A stretch of DNA of 39,208 nucleotides from an uncultured Eubacteriales bacterium (GTDB lineage: Bacteria; Bacillota; Clostridia; Christensenellales; UMGS416): the NCBI GenBank assembly GCA_900542005.1, contig UQLW01000030.1:1-39208 (forward strand). The letters are read 5' to 3'. The position numbers and the translations under genes are program-made. Shown here piece after piece: positions 15,488-23,111 of this stretch; positions within the stretch are counted from its first letter, which is position 1, and every line of letters begins with the position of its first letter. The notes below the pieces were generated by a model. That model was not told where the DNA came from. It did not search any database and saw only the letters and a program-made list of their open reading frames with translations.

Positions 15488-16363
15488 CTATCCTACAAAC
15501 AGGGGGCTGCCGGCCTGCCGCAGGTGGTTCTGGTAATCCCGGGTGCCGTACAGCGCGTCGCGGAAATTCATGAGCTCCGCGCCCGTCTTCCGGATCCAGG
15601 CCTTCAGCTCGGGCGAGCAAAGGGCGTGCGCGTCGATGATCCGGCCCAGGGTGAAGTACTTGGCCATGGGGCCGTAATCGCCCTGGCGATAGTTGAAATA
15701 ATCGAGATACCCGGGATGCCAGAACTGCACGGCGATCACATCGTCCGGCAGCGAAAGCAGGCCGCCCTGATCCTCGGTATAGTACCGCACCGGGTCGTAT
15801 TGCTCCAGGGCGTTGAGATCATCGCTGATCATGGCCTGGTAGGCGTCGGAAAAGTTGACCACGCAGATTTTCCGGCCGGCCCAGCGGGGAGCGGGCTCGA
15901 TGACCCGGTCGCCCATGACCCAACGCATATAGCCGGTGGGCATGCCGTATTGCCGGCAGGTCTCCGCCAGCGCCCGGCCAAAGGGCGTATCCCCGCCGCT
16001 GGCGCCCACGTCGGGCACGCGGCCCAGCGCCTCCAGGCACAGCCCCATCTGGGCGCGGCACTCGGCCATCAGCTCGTCCATGCTGACGTCCTGCGCCTCA
16101 TGCAGGTCCTGCCGGAAGCGCCCGTTGGGCTGCACCAGGCTGGGTACCTCTGCGGCAGGCAGCACCGGCGAGCACCAAAAGTGCGGATGCCAGCCCACGG
16201 AGATCCAGGGCATCTGCCGCAGCCGCTCCAGTGCCTGGGGCGCGTGGGGCGCGTCCAGCATAACGTCGGCGGCCGTGGCCACCCCCTGCTCCAGTGCCTC
16301 AAAGGCTCCGATATCGTTCACCGCGCTATAGCCTACATCGTCGGCCCGAATGACCAGCTTCAT
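15488..16363 (-). CDS. YdjC/ChbG-family carbohydrate deacetylase
   Basis: A 291-residue cytoplasmic protein of the YdjC/ChbG family, which removes acetyl groups from sugars such as diacetylchitobiose. The metal-binding N-terminus VIRADDVGYSAVND gives the paired aspartates, and VGWHPHF gives the histidine pair. A C-terminal histidine is in VQFWHPGYLDYF. GAGGAGGGAT precedes the start. It is the first gene of the run leading into larE-larB-larC, which is not a usual partner. ChbG proteins normally sit with chitobiose or cellobiose PTS genes, none of which are here, so its substrate is open. Confidence 0.83.
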   Translation of the reverse strand: MKLVIRADDVGYSAVNDIGAFEALEQGVATAADVMLDAPHAPQALERLRQMPWISVGWHPHFWCSPVLPAAEVPSLVQPNGRFRQDLHEAQDVSMDELMAECRAQMGLCLEALGRVPDVGASGGDTPFGRALAETCRQYGMPTGYMRWVMGDRVIEPAPRWAGRKICVVNFSDAYQAMISDDLNALEQYDPVRYYTEDQGGLLSLPDDVIAVQFWHPGYLDYFNYRQGDYGPMAKYFTLGRIIDAHALCSPELKAWIRKTGAELMNFRDALYGTRDYQNHLRQAGSPLFVG

Positions 16364-16398
16364 GGATGATCCCTCCTCTTTTGTTGTCCCTCCTCCCT

Positions 16399-16428
16399 AT
16401 CCTACCGCGAAGAGGGGCGCTTCGTCAA
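16399..16428 (-). promoter_or_regulatory. promoter of the deacetylase-lar operon
   Basis: On the minus strand TTGACG (16423-16428) and TAGGAT (16399-16404) are 18 bases apart, 35 bases before the deacetylase start. No other promoter was found before larE, larB or larC. Confidence 0.5.
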
Positions 16429-16525
16429 TGAAGGAGCCCGGAAGGCAGAGGCGCGGGGGGAAAAGAAAAAGCCCTGCCGGGCGCAGAGCGGGGACAAAGC
16501 GGTGGGGCGGAAGCTGGAAAAGGGC

Positions 16526-16717
16526 CTATCCCTTGGCGTCGGGCGGCGCCTTTTTTGCGCCGGCCTGCCTCTTCTTGATGGACTCCATACCCAGCCGGAT
16601 CAGCTCCAGCGTGGCGGCGGAGCGGCTGGGGAAGCGGTTCTCAAAGCGGAAATCGTCGATTTCCTTCAGAAGCGCTTCGTCGACTGTGACGGTATACCTG
16701 GGCTTTTCTGTCGGCAT
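16526..16717 (-). CDS. ribbon-helix-helix (CopG-type) DNA-binding protein
   Basis: A 63-residue protein with the RHH layout: a short strand (RYTVTVDEALLKEIDDF) followed by two helices (SRSAATLELIRLGMESIKKR). RHH dimers insert the strand pair into the DNA major groove. The ATG at 16717 follows AAAGGAGGTG with proper spacing. The tail is lysine- and alanine-rich. It is transcribed divergently from a second RHH gene, and its promoter overlaps an operator-like repeat, so it probably regulates itself, its neighbour or both. No toxin gene is adjacent, so a toxin-antitoxin role is not supported. Confidence 0.75.
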   Translation of the reverse strand: MPTEKPRYTVTVDEALLKEIDDFRFENRFPSRSAATLELIRLGMESIKKRQAGAKKAPPDAKG

Positions 16718-16740
16718 ATCGAACACCTCCTTTGGTTCAT

Positions 16741-16769
16741 ATTATACACAGGTTCACCACCGATGTCCA
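16741..16769 (-). promoter_or_regulatory. promoter of the minus-strand RHH gene
   Basis: On the minus strand TGGACA (16764-16769) and perfect TATAAT (16741-16746) with a 17-base spacer. An operator-like repeat (16751-16765) fills the spacer. Confidence 0.75.
16751..16765. repeat. operator-like repeat, copy 1
   Basis: GGTTCACCACCGATG. It matches copy 3 (16828-16842) at 13 of 15 positions and lies inside the spacer of the minus-strand promoter. Confidence 0.65.
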
Positions 16770-16789
16770 GATTATCAGGATGCCATTAC

Positions 16790-16819
16790 TTGACAGGTGA
16801 ATCACCGGTGAACTATAAT
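16790..16819 (+). promoter_or_regulatory. promoter of the plus-strand RHH gene
   Basis: Perfect TTGACA (16790-16795) and perfect TATAAT (16814-16819) with an 18-base spacer made almost entirely of operator half-sites. Confidence 0.8.
16796..16813. repeat. operator-like element, copy 2 (inverted half-sites)
   Basis: The spacer reads GGTGAATCACCGGTGAAC. It contains a CACCGGTG palindrome and the inverted form of the GTTCAC half-site found in copies 1 and 3. Confidence 0.6.
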
Positions 16820-16827
16820 GACTGTGA

Positions 16828-16842
16828 GGTTCATCACTGATG
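16828..16842. repeat. operator-like repeat, copy 3
   Basis: GGTTCATCACTGATG, directly after the plus-strand promoter, where bound protein would block transcription. It differs from copy 1 by two C/T changes. Confidence 0.65.
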
Positions 16843-16858
16843 CACTAAGGAGGGCGTT

Positions 16859-17047
16859 ATGTCGAGCGAACACAGACGGATCAGCTTTATGGTTACGCCG
16901 GAAATGGAGGCCCTCCTGGACGAAGCAAAGCAAATCTTCTATAACCGGACGCAATCGGAGATGATCCGCACCTTGGTGACGGAGGGGCTGAAAGCTGTGA
17001 AGGCGCAGGGGGAAGGGGACGGCGGCACACCGCGCCCCGGGGGCTAG
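16859..17047 (+). CDS. ribbon-helix-helix-like DNA-binding protein
   Basis: A 62-residue protein with a strand RRISFMVTPEM followed by two helices, the second rich in QSEMIRTLVTEGLKAV, fitting a short RHH/Arc-type regulator. AAGGAGGG lies five bases before the ATG. The tail is glycine- and proline-rich and probably unfolded. It is divergent from the other RHH gene across a 141-base region carrying two consensus promoters and three operator-like repeats, so autoregulation is likely. The two proteins are not obvious duplicates. Target genes elsewhere are unknown. Confidence 0.7.
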   Translation: MSSEHRRISFMVTPEMEALLDEAKQIFYNRTQSEMIRTLVTEGLKAVKAQGEGDGGTPRPGG

Positions 17048-17193
17048 AGGAATATCGGCAGGCCCCGGCCGCAGGGGGCGGATTCATGCCCAATACCCCA
17101 AAGCGTTCCAGCCGCCGCCGGTATGCTGGGCTATCATTGCAGGCTGGAACATGGCGCTTTAGCCAAAGGCAAAATCGATGCAGGGAGGCCAGG

Positions 17194-17346
17194 ATGATGC
17201 AGGAAAATGAGTATAAAAAAGCCTATCGCTTTCTGCAGGGGGAAATTGAGGAAATCATCTCCATGCTCCGGGCGGTACAGAACCAGGCTGAGCAGATAAT
17301 CCAGGGGCAAACGCCGCCAAAGAAATATGAGTACCGCGTCGATTGA
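17194..17346 (+). CDS. small hypothetical protein, helical
   Basis: A 50-residue ORF with a good GGGAGG ribosome binding site (17183-17188) before paired ATG codons at 17194 and 17197. The sequence is charged and predicted as one long helix (EEIISMLRAVQNQAEQII), possibly a coiled coil. No family is recognised. It lies between the RHH gene and the phosphatase, upstream of the latter's own promoter. It may be real because of the binding site and amphipathic pattern, but it could be spurious. Confidence 0.45.
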   Translation: MMQENEYKKAYRFLQGEIEEIISMLRAVQNQAEQIIQGQTPPKKYEYRVD

Positions 17347-17363
17347 TTTTACCGGTATTTCAT

Positions 17364-17393
17364 TTGACAGCGGGGGCCCTGGCGGCGTATGAT
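17364..17393 (+). promoter_or_regulatory. promoter of the histidine phosphatase gene
   Basis: Perfect TTGACA (17364-17369) and TATGAT (17388-17393) with an 18-base spacer, 37 bases before the start codon. Confidence 0.7.
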
Positions 17394-17429
17394 GGGCCAT
17401 AGAAAATTCCGGTATTCGGGAGGACGCCT

Positions 17430-18140
17430 ATGCTGCTTTATATCATCCGCCATGGAGACCCCATCTACGAGCCTGACTCGCTGACCGAGAAGGGCAAGCT
17501 GCAGGCCCAGGCCCTGGCCCGGCGGCTGGCTGTGCACGGGCTGGACCGTATCTATGCATCGCCCCTGATCCGGGCACAGCAAACGGCCCGGCCCACCTGC
17601 GAGCTCCTGCATAAGGAGCCGGTGATCCTGCCCTGGACCAGCGAGCAGGCGGCCTGGGACGACCTGGCCTTCACCGACGAATCCGGCCGGACAGACTGGA
17701 GCTTCCATGTGCAGAGCACCCGCTACAAGACGGCGGAGCTGCTGGCGCTGGGCGAACGCTGGTATGAGGCGGAGCCCTTCTCCCTGGCGCCCAACGCCAA
17801 GGGGGGCTATGAGCGCATCCAGAAGGCCTCCGACGCCTTCACCGAGTCGCTGGGCTACCGGCGCGAGGGGATGGTTTACCGCGCCGTGGCCCCCAGCGAG
17901 GAGCGGGTGGCCGTCTTCTGCCACCAGGGCTTCGGCACCACCTGGCTTTCCCATCTGCTGGCCATCCCGCCGGTGCTGTTCTGGTCCAGCTTTGACCTGA
18001 ACCATTCCTCGGTGACGATCCTGCATTTTCAGAACCATCCCGACGGCCTGACCGCGCCCATCTGCCTGTGCGTATCCGATATCTCCCATATCTATGCCGA
18101 CCGCCTGCCCCTGCAGTTCTGCAACCGGCTGGACCTATAA
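17430..18140 (+). CDS. histidine phosphatase family protein
   Basis: A 236-residue soluble phosphatase of the phosphoglycerate-mutase-like superfamily. The catalytic RHG motif is at residues 7-9 (IIRHGDP), with RIYASPLIRAQQTA carrying the second conserved arginine. The C-terminal VAVFCHQGFGTTWL carries the second histidine. Relatives include alpha-ribazole phosphatase and broad-specificity acid phosphatases; no partner gene here narrows the substrate. GGGAGGA precedes the start. A strong terminator follows 30 bases after the stop, so the gene is monocistronic. Confidence 0.85.
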   Translation: MLLYIIRHGDPIYEPDSLTEKGKLQAQALARRLAVHGLDRIYASPLIRAQQTARPTCELLHKEPVILPWTSEQAAWDDLAFTDESGRTDWSFHVQSTRYKTAELLALGERWYEAEPFSLAPNAKGGYERIQKASDAFTESLGYRREGMVYRAVAPSEERVAVFCHQGFGTTWLSHLLAIPPVLFWSSFDLNHSSVTILHFQNHPDGLTAPICLCVSDISHIYADRLPLQFCNRLDL

Positions 18141-18170
18141 CGGTACGGCCGCCTGACCCGGTTTCTTCCG

Positions 18171-18195
18171 GCCCGCCGCTTAGGCGGGCTTTTTT
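18171..18195 (+). terminator. intrinsic terminator of the phosphatase gene
   Basis: A perfect 7-bp GC stem (18171-18177 with 18183-18189) with a 5-base loop, followed by six T. Confidence 0.9.
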
Positions 18196-18288
18196 GCGCT
18201 GCCCGGCGGATAACAGGGCCTTTTCCGCCTGAATCTGCTATAATGGCAGAAAAGGGAAGACAACGCTGAACACGGGAGGTACACGTCG

Positions 18289-20040
18289 ATGAAACGCGCC
18301 CTATCCCTTGGGGCGGCCGCGCTTTGGCTGCTGGCTGCCTGCGCCGCGCCGTCGCCCGCCGCAGAGGCGCCGGAGCAGCGCCAAGAGGCATGGCAGCTGC
18401 ATACCGAGCCGGTGACGCTGACCATGACCAGCCAGATTACCGAGGACAAACAGGAGGGCTATCACCCGCCGGCCTGGGGAGAGGACGCCGTATCCCGGCA
18501 GATCATGGACCTGACTGGGGTGAAGCTGGATATCCGCCACCAGGGCTATGGCACGGCGGTGGATGTGGAGGCGCTGATCGCCGCCGGGGAGATCACCGAC
18601 CTGATCTGCACCTTCAGCGCCCGGACGGCCGCCTTCCTGGAGGATGAAAGCCTCTGCCGCCCCCTGGACGAGCTGGCGGAGGCCTATTGCCCCGAATTCT
18701 TCGATGGTGTGGACGAGCTGCAGCGGCTGAACAACCAGGCCCCGGACGGCCATATCTATACCCTGCGCAACGGCAGCTATACCCAGGCGGTCTACGCTGA
18801 CCCCCGCATCCCCGTCGCGCCGCCCTGGACGCTGAACCTGAACCGCCTTATCCTGGGCGGTCAGGCGCTGCCCGCCTCGGTGGAGGAGCTGGAGGCGCTG
18901 CTCTACAGGGCTGGACAGCAGGAGGGCGTCGTGCCCCTGGTGCTGCTGGACGCGGCGGAAAGCCCGATCCCCGGCTGGATGGGCGTACACCGCGACCTGT
19001 ACTGGGACCCGGAGCGCCGGACGGTGCGTACCCCCTTTACCGACGAGGGATGGCTGGACTATGCCAAGCTGCTCAACCGATGGTACCGCCAGGGGCTGGT
19101 GGCCATGCCGGGCGAGGAGGAGCTGGCCCTGGATCCCTACGGCGGGCCGGAAACCTGGCTGGAGCAGACGCTGCCCCAAACCCTGGCCTTCGCCGCGCCG
19201 CAGCGGTATGCTTACCAGGGGAGCCTCTACCGGGGCACGGCGCGGGAGGATGATCCCTGGCCCTGGGCCATCCTGACCCAGCCGCTGACGCACCAGGGGC
19301 AGGTGCGGCTGATCGCCGCCGATAACCGGGCCGGATGGGGCTACGATCCGGTGGGCTTTACCGCCGGCGCCCGGGGCATGGCCTATACCAGCAGCGCCCT
19401 GTTTATCACCCAGGCCTGCGCCCATCCGGACCGGGCCCTATACCTGATGGAGTTCCTCAAGGACGGGCAGGGCGCGCAGCTGACCCATTGGGGCGTCGAG
19501 GGCCTCCACTATACCCGGGATGAGGAGGGGCTGATCGCCTATTTAGACCCCTACCGCACCGATCCGGGCTATGATTTCGACGCGGGGCTCATCTTCAACA
19601 CGGTGGACGATAACGACGGCCTGCAGTACTGGCGCTTTGTGGGGAATGACTGGGCCGGCGGGCTCCTCGACGGCTCGCCGGAAGGCTATGTGGCCAATCC
19701 CACCCTGCTGGCGATGCGGCCGCAGCAGATCGAGGCGGGGTTAGCCTATAAAAAGGCCATGGAAAGCCATAAATGCGCAGCCCTGCATTTTGCCCATCCC
19801 ACCTGGGACACCGGCGACTATCAGGCGCTGGAGGCGATTGCCGAGGGATGGCGGGAGGGCTTCCGGTCGCTGGTGGTGGAAAGCCGCGACGAGGGCGAGG
19901 TGGAGGCCGGGTGGCGGGCGCTTCAGCAGCACCTGGCCGGGCTGGGCCTGCCCGCTGTGGAGCAGGGCATGACGGCGCGCCTGGCCGACGCGCTGCCCCG
20001 ATACCATGCAGCGGGGTATTATCAGGAGATTCAGCCATAA
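18289..20040 (+). CDS. extracellular solute-binding lipoprotein
   Basis: A 583-residue surface lipoprotein of the sugar-type solute-binding protein class. The N-terminus has a charged start, a hydrophobic stretch and the lipobox LAAC with Cys18 as lipidation site, then an Ala/Pro-rich linker. The mature part has alternating domains, with a tail segment (YTSSALFITQACAHPDRALYLMEFL) like that of ABC-importer binding proteins for oligosaccharides. No permease or ATPase gene is near, so it is an orphan in this window. GGGAGGT precedes the ATG; a TATAAT at 18239-18244 lacks a good -35. The following sugar-acid operon suggests a related ligand, but that is only contextual. Confidence 0.8.
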   Translation: MKRALSLGAAALWLLAACAAPSPAAEAPEQRQEAWQLHTEPVTLTMTSQITEDKQEGYHPPAWGEDAVSRQIMDLTGVKLDIRHQGYGTAVDVEALIAAGEITDLICTFSARTAAFLEDESLCRPLDELAEAYCPEFFDGVDELQRLNNQAPDGHIYTLRNGSYTQAVYADPRIPVAPPWTLNLNRLILGGQALPASVEELEALLYRAGQQEGVVPLVLLDAAESPIPGWMGVHRDLYWDPERRTVRTPFTDEGWLDYAKLLNRWYRQGLVAMPGEEELALDPYGGPETWLEQTLPQTLAFAAPQRYAYQGSLYRGTAREDDPWPWAILTQPLTHQGQVRLIAADNRAGWGYDPVGFTAGARGMAYTSSALFITQACAHPDRALYLMEFLKDGQGAQLTHWGVEGLHYTRDEEGLIAYLDPYRTDPGYDFDAGLIFNTVDDNDGLQYWRFVGNDWAGGLLDGSPEGYVANPTLLAMRPQQIEAGLAYKKAMESHKCAALHFAHPTWDTGDYQALEAIAEGWREGFRSLVVESRDEGEVEAGWRALQQHLAGLGLPAVEQGMTARLADALPRYHAAGYYQEIQP

Positions 20041-20046
20041 GGGCGG

Positions 20047-20070
20047 GGCCGCCGGTGGGGGCGGCCTTTT
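20047..20070 (+). terminator. intrinsic terminator of the lipoprotein gene
   Basis: A 7-bp GC stem (20047-20053 with 20060-20066) followed by four T, starting six bases after the stop codon. It separates the lipoprotein from the next operon. Confidence 0.75.
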
Positions 20071-20110
20071 CTATGCCCTTCTATGATGCCGAAAGTCAAA
20101 ATCCTCTAGC

Positions 20111-20139
20111 TTGTGCAGGGGTAAGGGCGGTGCTATGAT
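20111..20139 (+). promoter_or_regulatory. promoter of the sugar-acid operon
   Basis: TTGTGC (20111-20116) and TATGAT (20134-20139) with a 17-base spacer, about 45 bases before the dehydratase start. Confidence 0.55.
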
Positions 20140-20185
20140 GAAGTTGCCAGATAGGGCAAGTTCAGATAACGGGAGGAAACGCTCC

Positions 20186-21553
20186 ATGCAGCCGGAAAAT
20201 GTAAACCTGAATTTTAACACCTGCTCCAGCCCCTCGCAGCTAAAGATCACCGACATGCGCATCGCCGACGTGGTGGGCGCGCCCATGCGCTGCCCCATCA
20301 TCAAGATCAGCACCAACCAGGGGATCGAGGGCTACGGCGAGGTGCGCGATGCGGCCGACCCGGTTTACGCGCTGATGCTCAAGCGGCTGCTGCTGGGCGA
20401 GAACCCCTGCAACGTGGATAAGCTCTTCCGCCGGATGAAGCAGTTCGGCTTCCACGCGCGCCAGGGCGGCGGCGTCTGCGGCATCGAGGTAGCGCTGATG
20501 GATCTGGCCGGCAAGGCCTACGGCGTGCCGGCCTATATGCTGCTGGGCGGCAAATTCCGGGATAAGATCCGCATGTACTGCGACACCGACGTGGACGGCA
20601 AGGATACCGGGGCGGCCATGGGCCAGGCCCTCAGGCGCCGGGCCGAGCAGGGCTATACCTTCCTCAAGATGGATCTGGGCATCAACCAGATCCGCCACAT
20701 CCCCGGCGCGCTGTCGGCCCCGCTGGGCTTTCTGGAGGAGGGCGGGGCGCTCCATCACAAGCTGGCCGAGGCCCGGGCGGCCGGCGACCAGGAGGCTGTG
20801 CGCTTCTACACCAACCGCGTCTATGATTACGAGAACATCCCCCACCCCCAGACGGGTATCCACATCACCGAGGTGGGCTTTGAGGCGCTGGAGGAGTATG
20901 TGCGCCAGGTGCGCGAGGCGCTGGGCTATGAGATGCCGCTGGCGGTGGATCACTTCGGCCATATCGGCGTGGAGGACTGCATCAAGCTGGCCCGCCGGGT
21001 GGAGAAGTATAACCTGGCCTGGCTGGAGGACATGGTGCCCTGGCAGTATACCGAGCAGATGGTCCGCCTCTCCCAGGCGTCCACCACGCCCATCGCCACC
21101 GGCGAGGATATTTACCTCAAGGAGGATTTCCAGCGGCTGATCGACGCCCAGGCGGTGTCGGTCATCCACCCGGACCTGCTGACGGCCGGCGGTATGCTGG
21201 AGAGCAAGAAGATTGCCGACTACGCCGGAGAGCATGGGGTGGGCGTGGCCATGCACATGGCCGAAAGCCCGGTAGCCTGCATGGCGGCGGCCCATACCTG
21301 CGCGGCCATGGAGCACTTTATCGCCCTGGAGTTCCATTCCAACGACGTGCCCTGGTGGCAGGATATGGTGGAATACCGCCATGGGCGGATGGTGGATCAC
21401 GGCTGGCTCACCGTGCCCGACGCGCCGGGCCTGGGCATCGACGGGCTTCACGATGAGGTGCTGCGCGAGCATCTCAATCCCAAGGCGCCGGGGCTGTGGA
21501 TGTCCACCGAAGAGTGGAACGACTGGGTCAGCCACGACCGGCTCTGGAGCTGA
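20186..21553 (+). CDS. enolase-superfamily (mandelate racemase/muconate lactonizing) sugar-acid dehydratase
   Basis: A 455-residue enzyme of the MR/MLE branch of the enolase superfamily, which abstracts the proton next to a carboxylate; most such proteins in catabolic operons dehydrate sugar acids to 2-keto-3-deoxy acids. The barrel shows Lys161/Asp163 (FLKMDLG), metal ligands near Asp255 (AVDHFGH), Glu281 (WLEDM) and Glu307 (TGEDIY), Asp330 (HPDLL) and His357 (AMHMAESP). An extra segment of about 60 residues sits between the KxD region and the first metal ligand. The start at 20186 is chosen from GGGAGGAAAC; a longer frame has none. It is the first gene of a five-gene operon. The specific sugar acid is unknown. 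Confidence 0.85.
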   Translation: MQPENVNLNFNTCSSPSQLKITDMRIADVVGAPMRCPIIKISTNQGIEGYGEVRDAADPVYALMLKRLLLGENPCNVDKLFRRMKQFGFHARQGGGVCGIEVALMDLAGKAYGVPAYMLLGGKFRDKIRMYCDTDVDGKDTGAAMGQALRRRAEQGYTFLKMDLGINQIRHIPGALSAPLGFLEEGGALHHKLAEARAAGDQEAVRFYTNRVYDYENIPHPQTGIHITEVGFEALEEYVRQVREALGYEMPLAVDHFGHIGVEDCIKLARRVEKYNLAWLEDMVPWQYTEQMVRLSQASTTPIATGEDIYLKEDFQRLIDAQAVSVIHPDLLTAGGMLESKKIADYAGEHGVGVAMHMAESPVACMAAAHTCAAMEHFIALEFHSNDVPWWQDMVEYRHGRMVDHGWLTVPDAPGLGIDGLHDEVLREHLNPKAPGLWMSTEEWNDWVSHDRLWS

Positions 21554-21556
21554 TCC

Positions 21557-22312
21557 ATGGGGCGCTTTTCAGGCCGGCGGGCCTGGATTACCGGGGCGGA
21601 TACGCCCCTGGGCGCGGCCCTTGCCCAGGCGCTGTATGGGGAGGGAGCGGCCCTTGCCCTCTCCGGGGTCCGGCGGCCGCCGGAGGGCGTGGAGGCCCGC
21701 TGCTACCCGGTGAACCCGGTGGACGATGAACACGCGGCCCGGGCGCTGGAGGGCTTCGGCCCCCTGGACTATCTGGTGCACGCGGCGGGCCATGTGCGGC
21801 GGGCCGCCATTGCCGACTGCCCGGTGGAGATATGGGAGGAGGAGCTGGCGGCCAACCTTACAACCGGTTGGTGCGCCTTCCGGGCGGCGGCCCGGGCCAT
21901 CGGGCCGGAGCGCGGCGGCGCCATGCTCATCATGGGCAGCATCCACGATGAAAAGCCCACCGGCTGCGCCTTTACCTACTCGGTAGCCCAGGGGGCGCTG
22001 GCCATGATGATGCGGGAGGCCTCGCTGGACTATGGGCGGCTGGGGATCCGGGTCAATATGGTGGAGGCCGGCCCCCTGCCGGAAGATGCGGAGCGCTTCC
22101 ACAGCGAGATTTCCGGCATCTATGATACCCTGGAGACCAAGATCCCCCGGGGACGGGCGGCCTCTTTCAGGGAGCTGACGGAGCCGGCGCTCTTTCTGCT
22201 CTCCGACGCGGCCGCCTATATCAACGGCGCGGCCCTGCGGGTGGACGGGGGATTTATCGGGTATTATGGCGACGGCGACTCCAAAAGGCGGTGGGAAAAT
22301 GGGTATGCTTGA
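21557..22312 (+). CDS. SDR-fold protein with altered catalytic tetrad
   Basis: A 251-residue short-chain dehydrogenase/reductase by fold: nucleotide-binding TGADTPLG at 12-19 (the usual middle glycine is absent), HAAG at 75-78, Asn100, Ser128 and Tyr141. The tetrad lysine expected at Tyr+4 is Gln145 (YSVAQ). Loss of this lysine normally cripples hydride transfer, so it may be a non-redox variant, bind a ligand or use another residue. The gene starts three bases after the dehydratase stop and its end overlaps the next SDR start, so it is firmly in the operon. It may pair with that intact SDR. Confidence 0.8.
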   Translation: MGRFSGRRAWITGADTPLGAALAQALYGEGAALALSGVRRPPEGVEARCYPVNPVDDEHAARALEGFGPLDYLVHAAGHVRRAAIADCPVEIWEEELAANLTTGWCAFRAAARAIGPERGGAMLIMGSIHDEKPTGCAFTYSVAQGALAMMMREASLDYGRLGIRVNMVEAGPLPEDAERFHSEISGIYDTLETKIPRGRAASFRELTEPALFLLSDAAAYINGAALRVDGGFIGYYGDGDSKRRWENGYA

Positions 22313-23063
22313 CCAAAAGGTGGCGCTCATAACCGGCGGAGGTAAGGGGATCGGCAAGGGGATCGCCCTGGCTATGGCCCGCGAGGGCGCCCGGCTCATC
22401 ATCGGCTGCCACAGCTCCCGGGGCATGGCCGAGGATACGCTCCGGGAGCTGCAGGCCCTGACGCCCACGATTCTGGTGCAGTCGGACGTGGGCACGCCGG
22501 AGGGCTGCCAGGCCCTGGTGGACGCGGCCCGGAACGGATATGGGCAGCTGGATATCCTGGTGAACAACGCGGCGATCCAAACCCAGCATCCGATGCTGGA
22601 GGGGCAGTATGAGGATTTCCTCCGGATCATCCGGATCAACCTGCGGGCCGCCTACCTCATGATGCAGAAATCCCTGCCCCTTTTGAAGGCTTCGGGCCAG
22701 GGGCGGGTCATCCTGATCTCTTCGGTACACGGCAAGCGGCCCACCGACTTTGACGCGGCCTATGCCGTCAGTAAGGGCGGGCTCAAGATGCTCTGCCGGG
22801 AGGCGGCCATCGAGTTTGCACCCTATGGGATCACGGTCAATATCATTGCGCCCGGGGGCGTAGCCATCGAAGGCAAGACCGGCAACCCTGCCTGGCCCGC
22901 CTTCCGGAAGGTCGAGCGGGCGCGCCATATCAGCGCCTATCCGCTGGGGCGCGTTGGCCTGCCCAGCGACAGCGGGGAGCTGGCCTGCTACATTGCCTCG
23001 GAGAAAAGCGAACATCTCTCGGGCGCTTCCATCCGCCTGGACGGCTGCGCCATGCTGCTGTAG
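22299..23063 (+). CDS. SDR family oxidoreductase
   Basis: A 254-residue NAD(P)-dependent short-chain dehydrogenase with all signature elements: TGGGKGIGKG near residue 12, NNAA near 89, Asn114, Ser142, Tyr155 and Lys159 (YAVSK). It probably oxidises or reduces a hydroxyl or keto group of the sugar-acid intermediate. ATGs at 22299 and 22305 are both possible; 22299 lies three bases after the GGTGGG site and 22305 nine bases after it, which is better spaced. Either way it overlaps the end of the preceding SDR (stop at 22312), so translation is coupled. Confidence 0.85.
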   Translation: MGMLDQKVALITGGGKGIGKGIALAMAREGARLIIGCHSSRGMAEDTLRELQALTPTILVQSDVGTPEGCQALVDAARNGYGQLDILVNNAAIQTQHPMLEGQYEDFLRIIRINLRAAYLMMQKSLPLLKASGQGRVILISSVHGKRPTDFDAAYAVSKGGLKMLCREAAIEFAPYGITVNIIAPGGVAIEGKTGNPAWPAFRKVERARHISAYPLGRVGLPSDSGELACYIASEKSEHLSGASIRLDGCAMLL

Positions 23064-23111
23064 GCAGGGCGGCGGGCCAGCCGAGCGCGCCTAAAAAAAG
23101 GAGGATATGAC

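Noticed and set aside
16526..17047. Toxin-antitoxin module
   Set aside because: Two RHH proteins could suggest antitoxins, but no toxin-like ORF is adjacent on either side.
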